DNA from: Dryas octopetala
Lineage: Eukaryota > Streptophyta > Magnoliopsida > Rosales > Rosaceae
DNA length: 64,000 bases
Assembly (NCBI GenBank): GCA_963921425.1
Contig: OY992836.1
Location: forward strand, 22,175,889-22,239,888
Reading direction: 5' to 3'
Both the position numbers and the translations under genes were made by a program. Shown here one piece after another: positions 1 through 12,772 of this stretch (positions are counted from its first letter, which is position 1; every line of letters starts with the position of its first letter). The notes beneath the pieces are model-generated. The model did no database searches. It had not been told where the DNA came from and worked only from the letters and a program-made list of their open reading frames with translations.

Positions 1-3000
1 TCACAATACTAGGACCACAACATGGATGCATCCGTGTCCTGATAAACCTTGGAAGAGATTTGATATGGCATTTGAGGAGTTCAAGAGGTCAACAATTTTA
101 TCACCAGTATCCCAGCTTGCTGATCTTTTTCTGCTCGCGGGTGATATGCACGCAACACTTTATACTGGTTCAAAAGCTATGCATAGCCAAATCCTCAGCA
201 TTTTCAATGAGGAAGCAGGAAAGTTTAAACAATTTTCTGCAGCTCAGAATATGAAAATCACTTTGCAGAGGAGATATAAAAATGCAGTTGTGGACAGCTC
301 TCGTCAAAAACAACTGGAAATGTTTCTTGGAATGAGACTATTCAAGCATCTCCCATCAGTTTCTGTTCACCCTTTAAATGTATGTTATTCTGGGACCTAT
401 CTGAATCAGTTGTAGTGATACCAATTCCATTTATATCTCTATGCTTCTTTTTGTGCTTGGAACATCTAGCAAGTAGCAACTATAGTTCTTAACTGCCATA
501 AATTTACTTGCAAGTTATTTGATAATTCCAAGTTTGTATAACTATTTAAGGCTTTTTCATTTCTGGTGCTGTCTACTAATGGTTCGGAGTCACCAGATGC
601 ATATTTGAAGGCCCTTGTGTTACTTTGTAACACTTAGCATAGAGTTTTGATTTGTGAAGGAAACAATTCATTGAGTTCGGGTTTGGACTTGGGTTTAGAC
701 TGCAGACTGGTGTCTATTCCAAATATGTTGGCTTTCCTTGGAAAGTTCCATTTAAGTCTTGGTTTTAGAGTTGGATTTGACAGTTTACATTTTGAATTCT
801 GTAAATCCTGGCAATGTTTATTTATTTATTTATTTTTGGCAAAATGTTTATTTATCTATTAATTGCATTGCATGGTGTTGCTTGTGTTATGACTAGCTTG
901 TTCACCCCATCAATACATTAGAACTTTTCTTGTAAGTGAATAAATGATTTTTATTTAAGTTATTGTCATTCATTTTTCCGTATAATTAACTGCATCAGGT
1001 CTCTCATCCTAGCATTGTATAACATGCTAATAATTGCAGGCAGTCTCTCGACCATCTGGTTTCTTTCTTAAGCCAGTTGCTAACATGTTTCCAAGTTCCA
1101 ATGGTGGAGGCAGTCTTCTGAGTTTCAAGAAAAAAGACTTAGTCTGGGTACTTTTCTGTTCAGTTCTCATATCATGGAACATTTGACTGTACCATGGTCT
1201 CTTCTGGTGAAATCCTTGTATGCCTTTGCATTTAAATTATTTCCATGAATGTGTCTATTCTTATTTGGAATATTTTTTATCTCACAGGTTTGCCCACAGG
1301 CTGCAGATGTGATTGAACTTTTTATCTATCTAGGTGAACCTTGCCATGTTTGTCAGCTTCTTCTCACAATATCCCATGGTGCAGATGATTCAACCTATCC
1401 ATCAACAGTTGATGTAAGGACGGGACGCCATTTAGATGGGCTAAAACTGGTCTTGGAGGTCTGTAATGTCTCTGCCATTGCTCTTACAACTTCAAATTCA
1501 AAGTCGCCCTTCTGAACTTAATTTTTAATTTTGAACTGATGGTCCAGATATCTAGTCTAAAACAGGATGATGATCCTTTTAGTTTATATTTAATTTTAAA
1601 ACTAGGCGAAGCCTGCACCTGGTTGCCAAAACTTTTACAAGTTTAATTACTGTTCTATTTTCAAAATGATCAAATTAGTCATACAAAATATACTAAATTT
1701 GTCAAATACAAAAGCAATTCTTGACTTTGGGTTTGGTAATTTTTGTTAGTTTCTTGTACATATGGGCTAATCTACTTGGTGGAAAGTTATAAAATTTCTC
1801 TTATAGTTTCTAATCATTCATTGGATTATGATGACAGGGTGCTTCAATACCTCAGTGTGTAAATGGAACAAACCTCTTGATTCCCTTACCAGGGCCAATT
1901 AGTCCAGAGGATATGGCTGTAACTGGAGCTGGTGCACGCCTTCATGCTCAGGATGCATCTAGCCTTCCATTATTGTATGATTTTGAAGAACTGGAAGGAG
2001 AACTTGACTTTCTTACTCGTGTAGTTGCCCTTACATTTTATCCTGCTGTCTCTGGAAGAAACCCTATCACTCTTGGTGAGGTAGAAAGCAACTTATGGAA
2101 TACTAATTGATATGTCATAGTCCTTGGTTTGTGACTATTAAGTTAGGTTTTTAAGTTCTTTATGGTAGCTCTAGCTTGGTTGAAGCTTAGGCCATTTGGA
2201 TTTTTTGGCATGTGGTATAGTAAAGTTACCAGCTTACCATAATTGGTACAAACTTGTTGAAAATCAATGTCACCATGTGCTGTGAGTTCTTACTATATGT
2301 TCCACCTTAGGGAGAAAGCTCAATTTCTGGTGCTTGTTCTTGCAGACTACTGAAACTTGTAGATTTTTCCCCTTTTTCCATGATTGTTCTATGTGTGTAT
2401 GAATGCGATTTCAATTTGCTGGTGTATACTTCTAATGTAAATGTGTACATTCAAAGCTTGGTTTTCTACAATCACTTATTCACTGGTATTGTGTTTCTGC
2501 AATACTTCAACTTGGCTAGGCTGCTTGACTCCTGGTGTATACTTCTCCTAATGCTTCTCTGTTAATTTTTTTTGACCTTCTAGTATTTTAAAGGGATGTG
2601 GTTTTTAGCAACTGCAAGTGGATCATAATTCTTTTGTGAATTTGTTTGTAGATAGAAGTCCTTGGAGCTTCTCTTCCTTGGAGGGGTTTATTTACTAATG
2701 AAGGCCCCGGTGCAAGATTACCTGAACATGCTAAAAACTTTCAGAAAGAAACCAATCCTTTTTTCTCTGGGTCAGATACCAATCCATTTTCTGGTGCTTC
2801 ATCTAATGAAAATGTGCCGCCAACAGTGCAACCAAGTGCATCTGCCAACAATTTGGTTGACCTATTGACTGGAGAGGGCATGCTTTCAGAACACATTTCT
2901 CAACCAGTGATAGAAAATGATGTGGACACGGGAGGTGACTTGCTTGATTTCTTGGACCAATCTATTGTTGAATATCGTGGTGCTGAAACTGATAAGAAAT

Positions 3001-6000
3001 TCTCTTCATCGCATGATGGAAGACCTTCAGATAGCAGTTCCCAGCAGTATATTGATTGTTTGAAATCCTTTGCTGGGCCACGTATGGTATGCTACTAATT
3101 CCTGTATTTTTCTTTGAACCATTATGTTATTGTGTGCTTTATCCTTTTTATAAATTAAATTCAAGGAAGTTCTTTGAAATACTTCTCTTCAAAAACTTCT
3201 AATCAATTTAAACTATCATCTATACTTCTCTTGTAATCAACTTTATTTGCATTTCAATTTCTGTTCTGTCAGTTACTTTGTCCACTTCAGTAAAATGTAT
3301 TTGGTAATTTTGTCTTGTTTCAAATTTATGTACCTTACTTATGGCTTTACATATGCTCCATAATATTGCATGTCTTTAAGTCTTTGCAATGTTCTCAATA
3401 ATTTTATGAATATATCAAACTTTTAATACTCTGGCAGTCTGCACACATGATTTCTTTTGCTTTTTTGGATAAAGTTCAGCTTTGTTTACATCAGAGCCAT
3501 TTCACTTGTTTCATAGTGCTCTTCTGTCAAAGAATGGGCTTTGTTTTTATTTTTTAACCAAAAAGTATATATATATAATTTTATATATATGCTTTGTTTT
3601 ATCATTTATATGTTTTGTTCTGTCATTGATTTATGGACCAAAGGTGAAGTTAAATGCAACAACTTAAAGCTATAAGGATTAGGAATCTCAACTTAATTTA
3701 ACTACTTTTATTTTTTATTTTTATAATAACTTAATCTAACCTACTTGAGTAGTTTATAATTGTGTGGGCTTCTCATCCTTTTTCACCATTCAGCTCTATT
3801 CATGGCAGCATCCTTCTGTGAATTACTGGCGAATATATCTCTCATAAATTCTACACATTTTGTCGTTGAACTTGATGGATGTTTGTTACTATGAACATTT
3901 TTTTTTTAATATGAAACACATATTTCATTAATAAAGAAAATGGTACAAGTAGGATGGATGAGATATCCGTCAAGTCCAGGAAAACATCCTCAAGTAAAAT
4001 ACATATTACATTCAAATCAAAGCTCGCCCAATCAAGAAGAATAACACTTAAGTGTCCTCCAAAACACATCATATAACTGATTTTATGTACTCTCCATAAG
4101 AATCTTGAACTTTTCCCACATACCATTGACCACCGTTCATCTTTTTTTTTTTTTTTTTTTCCCTTCAACAATACTTGAACCTAGGTTCACCCTTCCATCC
4201 CACTCCCAATCATTCACATCCCACATGAAAAGTAGCTAAAGTTCTTGAAGCTTCTCAGACCCTTTTATTCTCTAAGTAGCTAAAGTTCTTTAATTATGGC
4301 TGTATATTATGTCAATGTATCAGCAACATCCTTGAAGGTCAAACCAGGCCCCTATTTTGATGGATGTGGCCAGCCCGACCCAGCCTATTGACAACCTCTA
4401 TTGTTTGCAGGAAAGAAAACTAGACTTCATGGAAGCTATGAAACTTGAAATTGAACGCCTCCGGCTGAACATTTCTGCCGCTGAAAGGGATAGAGCTTTA
4501 TTATCAATTGGAACTGATCCTGCTACTATAAACCCTAATGTTTTACTTGATGAACGTTACATGGGAAGATTGTGCAGAGTTGCAAACTCCCTTGCACTGC
4601 TTGGACAAACTTCCTTGGAAGACAAACTTACATCTGCTATTGGTCTTGAGACTACTGATGATAATGTGATAGATTTCTGGAATATAACTAGAATTGGGGA
4701 GTGCTGTTATGGTGGCATGTGTGAGGTGCGTGCTGAAACTAATGCACTTGCACAGGCATCCTTTTCGCAATCATCAGCAGGAGTTTCTCAGTCTGTCTTG
4801 TTATGTTCCCAATGTGAAAGAAAAGTATGTAAAGTTTGTTGTGCTGGGAGAGGGGCCCTTCTGGTTTCAGGCTATGGCTCAAGGGAGGCCATGAATCCCA
4901 ATGGTGTGCTAAATCAGGGGGGATCAAGCCATGGCTGCCAGGTTGATGTCTCTACAAATCGTTCGGTAGTGCTGGATAGTGTTATTTGCAAACAATGCTG
5001 CAATGATATTGTGCTTGATGCACTGATCTTGGACTACATTAGGGTCTTGATAAGCACGAGGAGAAGTGCCCGTGCCGGTGCTGCTGCGCATGAGGCCTTG
5101 AACCAGGTGATTGGATTTTCCTCGACGGATTGTGTTTCTGAAAGGAATCAGTCTTCTGATAGACAGAGAGCTTTTGAAGTTCTGCGGCAATTACTTGATG
5201 GAGAGGAATCCCTAGCTGAATTTCCATTCGCCAGCCTTTTACACTCGGTATTGTTTTGACTAATATAAAGTTCTTGTTTCAGGCTTCTCACAGTAAATAT
5301 GCAACTGGTTTATACTTGAGTTTCTAGATTTCTTTCTTATTGACGTGACTCTGTGCTTTGCTGTATTATACATTGTTGTTGTTACCATTGTAGGTTGAAA
5401 CGGCGGCAGATTCAGCACCATTCTTGTCATTGCTTGCTCCTCTTGATTGTGGATCACGACATTCATACTGGAAAGCTCCTCCCAGTACCACATGTGTTGA
5501 ATTCATTATTGTTCTTGGTACCCTTTCTGATGTTAGTGGGGTTGTTTTGCTTATTAGTCCATGTGGTTATTCTGAAGCTGATGCTCCCACAGTAAGTTGA
5601 CCTCTATATTTATTGAAATTATGTAAATGTAAAGTCATCAGTTTTATATGTAATCTTTTTTGTAGGCTTACTATAAAAAGGAAAGTTTGTAAAGTCATCA
5701 GTTTACAGATATTTAACTTAATTACTATAAAATAATTTTGAAATGCAAAACGTGTCAGATTTCTTGCTTTGAAGTATATTGTTGCAATGTTGCTTGCTTG
5801 GTTCTGGAGTGGGTTGTTGTTGACTGAGATCTTGGAATTTGGGGGGGAAAGAAAAAAGCAGTTACCCTATTTGTGCAATTCTGGTTCTGGTATTTTGCAC
5901 TTAGTTTGATTTCTTGTTTTTCCCTGGGTGGTTAGGTCTTAGTGTGGTTTTGATTGTTGTTTTCTAGTTCGCTTGCTTCTGATTGACAAGATCTTTGTAC

Positions 6001-7479
6001 ATGGTTTTCTCTCTTTTAATAAAGTTCTTGTTTCCTATACCAAAAAAAGGTGTCATCTTTTGTGCCTTCATATGCTAGAATAATGAGCTTCCATTGAATT
6101 TTTTCGTAATGTTTTTCCCCAATTAATACCCAATCTTTTATCCTCATCTCAAAAAAATAGATGCTACCAATAAAATTTGTTAGCTACATATTTTGAATTT
6201 CTGCGACCTTCTATGCTGCTCATGCATTGATTCCTGTGCATTCTGTTTTGACTAATTCACACCTGTTGTTGGTGCAGGTACAAATCTGGGCCAGCAATAA
6301 AATACACAAGGAAGAAAGGTCATGTATGGGAAAATGGGATGTGCAGTCCCAAATCATGTCTTCCTCAGAATATTATGGACCACAAAAGTTGGTTGGAGAA
6401 AATGAAGTACCTAGGCATGTGAAGTTTGCATTTAGGAATCCAGTACGATGCCGCATTATTTGGATAACATTACGTCTTCAGCGACCTGGTTCAAGTTCTC
6501 TTAATTTTGAGAACTTAAATCTTTTGTCTCTTGATGAAAATCCATTTGCACAAGTAACTCGGCGTAACTCTTTTGGAGGAGCAGTTGAAAGAGACCCCTG
6601 TCTTCATGCCAAAAGGATACTGGTAGTAGGAAGCCCGGTGAAAAAAGAGATGGATCATACATCATCACAAGGTCCTGATCAGATGAAGTTGAAAAGCTGG
6701 CTGGAGAGAGGTCCACCATTAAGTAGATTTAGGGTAAAATATTTTGCTTATCTGCTTTTATTCATACAAGATCTTGTTCCCTGATTGAATTTTAACATCT
6801 TCGGTTCTTCCAGGTACCAATTGAGGCTGAGAGGCTGTTGGACAATGATATTTTCTTGGAACAATATTTGTCTCCTTCTTCGCCTTTGCTTGCTGGATTC
6901 CGTCTTGATGCTTTTAGTGCAATAAAGCCTTTGGTTACCCATTCACCCTCTTCAAATGCACAGATCTGGGATACATCAGCGGCACTTTTAGACGAAAGAC
7001 ACATCTCTCCTGCTGTACTGTATATACAAGTATCTGTTTTCCAGGTACTTACTAGACCTGCTTTATTGTTCCCATTCACCCTCTTCAAAATTGTATCATA
7101 TATTCACATTGGAAGATGTATATTGTGCATCATAAGTTTTAAGATAACTTAAGTGAAATTCAACTTCCACTTGTACTTATTCAAGACAATATTACAGGAT
7201 CCCCAAGGCATGGTAACCATTGCAGAATACCGCTTGCCAGAGGTTAAGGCTGGAACAGCTATGTACTTTGATTTTCCTAGAAAGATACAAGCTCGCAGAA
7301 TTGCCTTTAAACTTCTTGGAGATATTACAGCATTTGCAGATGACCTAACAGAGCAGGATGATCTCGGTTCTAAAGGTCTACCAGTGGCATCGGGGTTGTC
7401 ATTGGCCAATAGAATTAAGTTGTATTACTGTGCTGATGCATACGAACTTGGAAAATGGGCAAGCCTTCAAGCAGTTTGA
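1..7479 (+). CDS. SAC9: SAC9 phosphoinositide phosphatase, C-terminal part (5' end outside window)
   Basis: SAC9 is a plant SAC-domain phosphatase that acts on PtdIns(4,5)P2 at the plasma membrane and endocytic sites. Ten exons are visible: 1-379, 1040-1147, 1288-1458, 1838-2080, 2652-3086, 4411-5247, 5394-5591, 6278-6733, 6814-7044 and 7198-7479. All introns are phase 0 and the exons give about 1,112 residues. The window opens inside the WW domain: its second Trp is followed two residues later by Pro (TRTTTWMHP). The catalytic SAC domain must therefore lie upstream of base 1. Exon 6 begins with a charged helix (ERKLDFMEAMKLEIERL). It also has a Cys-rich stretch at about 4700-5000 with ECCYGGMCE, CSQCERKVCKVCC and CKQCC, which looks zinc-binding (inference). 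Recognition rests on long motif matches to the SAC9 family, and no frameshift or stop interrupts the frame. Confidence 0.95.
3890..4165 (-). repeat. Possible retroposed fragment in SAC9 intron 5
   Basis: Intron 5 (3087-4410) is the longest SAC9 intron. It carries two T-runs, at about 3898-3908 and 4141-4160. Between them, antisense sequence resembles the 3' end of a retroposed transcript, with AATAAAG-like motifs around 3930. No clear target duplication was found and no coding domain was recognised. It could simply be intron sequence. Confidence 0.25.
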
Positions 7480-8010
7480 GTGACGGTTATACACGTGGGG
7501 AAAAGAAATGGGTTTTGGGTCTTGGTTTTGGTTTTGGTTTTGATCGGTTTTGTGGTTGTGTATTTTTATTCAATTTTATTTTTGTTGTAATATTATCATT
7601 CATTGATGTAGTAATATATAGTGTTAGGAAATCAGAAATATGACTATTGTGCAAGAATCTAGTGAGATTATCCGAAGTTGCTTTAAGATCTTACAGTCGC
7701 AATTTATTTCAACGAGACTCTTGCCCCGCCTCACACTGCAACGGCTAGATCTCATGGCGCACAAGGCCATGGTTTGGTCTAGACATAAGTCGATTTTGTG
7801 GATTACTCTTTTATTTCTTAAATTACAAACCAAATTATATACTAAAAAGACTATACCATAAAATATCTGATAAATCTATTGTTAATTATTTCATATATAC
7901 CTGCATGTATGATCCATAACATGGCCAAACATACTGTGGTCCTCTGCGAATTTAAGGCTGAAATAAGGCGGCAACAAGCCCATACCCATATCTTCACGGT
8001 GAAGATATAA
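7480..8010. other. SAC9 3' UTR and downstream flank
   Basis: Non-coding sequence after the SAC9 stop. The first few hundred bases are T-rich, as expected for a 3' UTR. The end (7985-8010) carries a short segment, TATCTTCAC followed by AAGATATAAG, that recurs at 14930-14955. No gene seen. Confidence 0.5.
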
Positions 8011-8867
8011 GATATAAGTAGGGGTGGGTTCGGTACGGTTACCGAACCGAGAACCCCAAACCGTGTACCGACCGGACCCCCATCGGTTGGCCACTTTGGT
8101 TACCGAGACCGGTACCGAAATGTCGGTAAACCGGCACTCGGTTGGACCGACATTCTCGGTCGGCTCGGCTCGGTATGGGTCTTGACCGGCATGGTGCGGC
8201 GAGTGGGCGGCGAGAAGGCAGCGACACAGAGGGTTTCAGTTTTAAGCAACAACAACCCAATCCATTTATATAATCAGATAGAGAATGAAGAGAGGATAAA
8301 CTTTGATACTTGGGTCGACGGAAAATACTGCCGGAATTTGAAAAAATCCGGCGAGGAAGGTGCGGCTTGGAGCTGTGATTCCGTCGCGTGGGGAGGCCGG
8401 CCGAGCTGGGTGGTGGCTGGGTTGTGTTCGCGCCGGCTTGGGGAGTCGACCAGTAGCCTTGGATTGCTGGGGGGTGGCCGGCAACAGTGAATCCTGGCCG
8501 GGCAGGTCGCACGCAGAGAGAGAGAGAGTGAGAGGAAAGTTGTTTCAGAGAATGAAAAAGATGAAGAAAATAAAAGGGAGGCACTGGGCACTGGCAGTAC
8601 GCACGCGCAGAGAAAAGGTGGGGGGTGGAGGACAAACCTTTTTGGTTTTAGATAAGAATAAAAAATAATGGGGGGAACAAAGCTTTTTGTTTCAGCTCTA
8701 TGCTTAGGCCTTCCACAGTGGTGAGCTTGAGAGTGAGAGTGAGAGTTCCCTGAAGCTCTAATTTTGCTTACAGTGGGCCGGAGTAATGAGAGTGAGGGTT
8801 AGAGTTGAGGGTGAGGAGAGGATCCGGCTGAGAGTGAGAGTGTGTGAGTTTTTTATCAAAGTGGGCC

Positions 8868-9160
8868 CCACTGAAATCGAAAAGACGAAAAAGGGCAGAA
8901 AGAAGAATTAAAACCCTTCAGCACAGTCCGGAATTTTCGTTATTGGCAGGGGCATTTTTGTACTTGCGGAGGGAGAGAAAACAGTGGCCGACAAGCTACT
9001 GTTCACCAGCAGAAGCACCGAAATCGAAAAGACGAAAAAGGGCTTTTGACAAATTCAAAAAGCTGAGGCACGGTCCTGAATTTTCATTATTGGCAGGGGC
9101 ATATTGGTACTTCGGAGGGACGGAATAAAGTGGCCGACACGCCACTGTTCACCGCAGGTG
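8868..9160. repeat. Direct duplication of a ~147-bp unit, 5' part of Harbinger element
   Basis: GAAATCGAAAAGACGAAAAA starts at 8873 and again at 9020. Both copies continue through a TTATTGGCAGGGGCAT block and end in a CTGTTCACC block. The period is 147 bp. The copies have diverged by several substitutions, so the duplication is not recent. Confidence 0.85.
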
Positions 9161-9457
9161 CTGCCTCCCACTCGCCCACACGCGCGCCTGCTTCACACCG
9201 TTGGCCCAGATCACTTGCCCGTTGCAGATCAACGGTCCTCTTTTTAAGCCCGGTTTCAATTAAAAAAAAAAAAAAAGGCAGCAACACGTGGCAGCTTCTG
9301 GAGGCTCAGATGAGTGTATCCGTTGGAGATCAACGGCTAGAATTAATTGACCGTTATAATGCAATTAAAAATACAAAAAAAATTCAAAAAAAATTCGAAA
9401 AAATATTTAAAAATTCTGAAAAATTTATAACGGCTATTTCATCATTTTTCCTATAAA

Positions 9458-10894
9458 TTGAGCATTCACACTTCATTTTTTCACACATCTATCTATCCAA
9501 TTCATTCATTTTATCAATCTATTCAAATCACCTCACTTTTCCTAGAAAATTCTTTTTTTCCAATCATAGAAAATGCAAGGAAAAAGAATTGGTCCATTGA
9601 AGAAGAGGTAGCGCTTGTTGAAGCTTGGATGGAAAATTCGGAAGATTGTGAAATCGGATCCAATCAAAGAAACATGGAATTTTGGAATAAAGTGTACGAT
9701 CAATTTATTCGGAAATGTCCTCTCGCCGTGAGGAATGGGCGACAAATTGGGGCGGTCATGGCTCACTTCAAGAAAATAGGGCAAGCCACCTCGAAATATC
9801 ATAAATGTATCTTGGCGGCCGAACGATCACGCACTAGCGGGCAAAATCAAATTGATACGGTGAGTTTTGCTAATTAAACTCAAATATTTTTGTTAATTAA
9901 ATTCACATATTTATGTTTGATTAATATGTGTGTACTCTATTTTAAATTGTGTATACTTTATTTTTGCTAGTTAAACTCAAATATTTTTATTAATTAAATT
10001 CACATATTTATGTTTGATTAATATGTGTGTACTTTATTTTAAATTGTGTATACTTTATTTGTGCTAGTTAAACTCAAATATTTTTGTTAATTAAATTCAC
10101 ATATTTATGTTTGATCAATATGTGTGTACTATATTTGAGATTGTGTATACTTTATTTTTGCTAGTTAAACTCAAATATTTTTGTTAATTAAATTCACATA
10201 TTTATGTTTGATCAATATGTGTGTACTATATTTGAGATTGTGTATCCTTTATTTTTGCTAGTTAAACTCAAATAGTTGTGATAATTAAATTCAAATATTT
10301 GAGTACCATTTATAATTCATTAATTTGTTTTCATATTACTAGGTGACCTTTGCCAACGCACGATACCAAGCAATAAACCCGAAAAACCGTCCTTTTGCTT
10401 GGCACCATTCTTTTGCTAAGATGCAACACTTTGTGAAGTGGCAAAATGCACAAACCGACACCCCCACTGATGCCGATACCGAAGCTGAAGCGGTTCAATT
10501 AAGCGCGGATGAGGATGCCCCGGCCTTTCAACCACTTAGCGGTAGTCGCCCGAGGCCACCTGGTAGAAACAACTCCAAGAGGGCCAAACAAGTTGATACT
10601 AATGATGATGACCTTGCCGATAGTATCAGGTTTCTTTGCCACGGGCAGAAGAACATAGCTGCTTCACGCGACCGATTGATCAAAGAGCACACCGATTTCA
10701 AACAAAAGCAGCAAGATTATGAGGTCATGGGCAAGGACCTCACCAACATGCACGGAGAACAACGAGCGTTTTGGGAGGCACAACAGCGTGAGGTTTTGGC
10801 GAGGTGGAGGGCAAGTGCTGCTAACGAGGCCAATCAGGGCACGTCAAGCTCGGGAGGGTACTTCCCCAACACTGACTTTTCACAATATGACTGA
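9458..10894 (+). pseudogene. Harbinger accessory protein (SANT/Myb-like, NAM-associated C-terminus), probably broken
   Basis: Plant Harbinger elements encode a SANT/Myb-like partner that helps the transposase enter the nucleus and bind DNA. Exon 1 is open from at least 9458 to 9859, and exon 2 runs 10343-10894 to a TGA. The junction ACG|GTGAGT ... CTAG|GTG is in phase. The SANT part reads KNWSIEEEVALVEAWM from about 9580. The second exon has the charged, Glu/Gln-rich tail of the NAM-associated type (EQRAFWEAQQREVLARWR). There is no in-frame ATG ahead of the SANT domain. The only nearby ATG, at 9573, is one base out of frame with it. A TATA-like TATAAA lies at 9452. A start-codon lesion by a 1-base loss is an inference; an unrecognised upstream exon is the alternative. 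Confidence 0.7.
9876..10300. repeat. 97-bp tandem repeat array inside the SANT gene intron
   Basis: AAACTCAAATA recurs at 9876, 9973, 10070, 10167 and 10264, a constant 97-bp spacing. There are four full units and one partial unit. Units share TTAATTAAATTCACATATTT and differ by a few substitutions, with the last two full units most alike. The array makes up nearly the whole 483-bp intron. Confidence 0.95.
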
Positions 10895-11008
10895 CGTGTC
10901 ATTGTTTTTCCAACTATTTCTGTCGTGTACTTTATGTATGCATTTTATTATGAATTAAAATAAAATACCCTATTATTAAATATGTCTCGGATTCCTTTAC
11001 TTTTCCAA

Positions 11009-11216
11009 GATGATAAGATAGCCTGTTATGACTGATGATAAGATTTTGATTCGTTTAACTTTCCAAGATGATAAGATTATGATTCGTTTAACTTTCCAAG
11101 ATGATAAGATTGCCTATTATCACTGATGATAAGATTCTGATTCGTTTAACTTTCCAAGATGATAAGATTCTGATTCGTTTAATTTTCCAAGATGATAAGA
11201 TTTTGATTCGTTTACA
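11009..11216. repeat. Degenerate ~33-bp repeats upstream of the transposase
   Basis: Iterated TTTCCAAGATGATAAGAT followed by a variable T/C-rich part and GATTCGTTTAA. About six copies lie between the SANT-like gene and the transposase, some with an extra GCCTRTTATNACTGATGAT insert. It may contain the transposase promoter, or may be neutral. Confidence 0.85.
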
Positions 11217-11311
11217 TTATCACACCTAGTCTATAAATTTCACCATGTCGTGCCTTCACCAATTCACCCTGCTTAGTAATTGCAGAAAATTCGTTTACAC
11301 TTTGCTTCAGG

Positions 11312-12688
11312 ATGTCTACCCCCCACGATTATGATTCAGATGAAGAGATGTTTCAGGCACAACTAGACATGTACGATGACCAACTCGCAAATATCACGGC
11401 GTGTGCCATGGCTGCTTACCGATGACATACACAACGAAGTGAAAGAAGGCCAATACATGGAGGCACATCCCAACCACGACGATATATCCCTCGAGACCGA
11501 CAACTAGGCCATGGTCTTATTATGAGCAACTATTTCGACCCTGGAGCAAGATATACTGAAGAGATGTTCCGACGACGCTATCGGATGAAGAAATCACTAT
11601 TCTTAAAGATGATGCAAGATGTGTGCAACAAAGATGTCTACTTCCAACAAAGACAAGACGCTACTGGAAGATGGGGCTGTACGCCAGAGCAAAAGCTGAC
11701 TTCGGTCATGAGAATGCTCTCCGCTGGGTACTCGGCTGATGCCCCAGACGAGGGCTTCCAAATTGCCCAAACCACAGTGCTGGAGTCATTCAAGAAGTTC
11801 ATAAGAGTTATTCCGGAGGTGTACGGAGCGGAATACCTCCGCACACCAACAGTGGCGGATCTCCAACGGCTATTGCGTAAGGCTAAAAAAAGAGGATTCC
11901 CAGGTATGCTAGGGAGTCTGGATTGCATGCATTGGGAATGGAAAAATTGCCCAGTAGGACAACAAGGGGCATATCAAGGCCATTATCACACCCCAACTGT
12001 GATATTAGAGGCCGTTTCCGGGTACGACACGTGGATTTGGCATGCCAATTTTGGTTTTCCAGGGAGCAACAATGACATCAACGTATTGGATGGCTCACAC
12101 CTTTTTGATGATGAGGAGCAAATGCGAAACCATCAGATCAAGTATAAGGTTAATGGCAATGAATACACAATGGGGTATTATCTAGTGGATCGGATCTATC
12201 CCAAATGGGCCACGCTTATACAAACAATAACGAATCCGGTAGGAGAGGCAAGTCAGCTATTTGCAAGATATCAAGAGTCCTACCGGAAAGATGTCGAGAG
12301 GGCGTTCGGGATTCTGAGGGCTAGATGGGAGATTCTAAAAAAGCCCGCCAGAGGATGGAAAGCCAATGATCTGGGCTATATTATAAAGACATGCATAATT
12401 TTGCACAACATGATCATTGAGGACGAGCGTCCAGAGAACGAGGACGATGAATCGGACGATGACATTGACCACGTTCAGGAAAGAATCTCCCGGGCTGTGG
12501 CACGGTATGACACTGAACCATATGATGGAGGCCAAAGTTATCAGCCAATTCTTTTAGAGCAACGGCTTTCTCGGGTTAGGTTGATACGGTCAACAACACT
12601 CCACCGGCAACTGAAGAATGATTTGGTCCAGCACCTTTGGACGCGAGAAGGAAGTCGTGGCCAAGCACAACGCCGACGCCGGCGATGA
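11312..12688 (+). pseudogene. PIF/Harbinger transposase (DDE_Tnp_4), one premature stop
   Basis: This is the transposase of the nested Harbinger element. The frame runs from an ATG at 11312 to TGA at 12686-12688. It is interrupted once, by TGA at 11423-11425 (codon 38). From the next in-frame ATG (11522) 388 residues are open. They hold all three catalytic acids: D134 in GSLDCMHW, D185 in GSNNDINV and E259 in KDVERAFG. The DNA-binding helix region (EEMFRRRYRMKKSLFLKMM) is also intact. The metal-coordinating neighbourhood has GYYLVDRIYP where relatives usually have a small residue instead of R. Whether the shorter ORF is translated is unknown. The domain match is very strong; calling it a pseudogene rests on the stop codon. 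Confidence 0.9.
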
Positions 12689-12721
12689 ACGCCGAAATGT
12701 TGAAGATGTCTCCAATACCAT

Positions 12722-12772
12722 TGTGTGTTTGTTTGTGTTTGTGTTTGTGTTTGTGTTTGTGTTTGTGTTTGT
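12722..12772. repeat. (TGTTTG)n microsatellite
   Basis: Near-perfect hexamer run just after the transposase stop codon, followed by looser TGTTTG-like sequence to about 12840. Confidence 0.9.

Noticed and set aside
8182-8668. Overlapping ORFs of about 100-200 codons on both strands
   Set aside because: They lie in the GC-rich left arm of the hAT element, match no known family and overlap each other in several frames.
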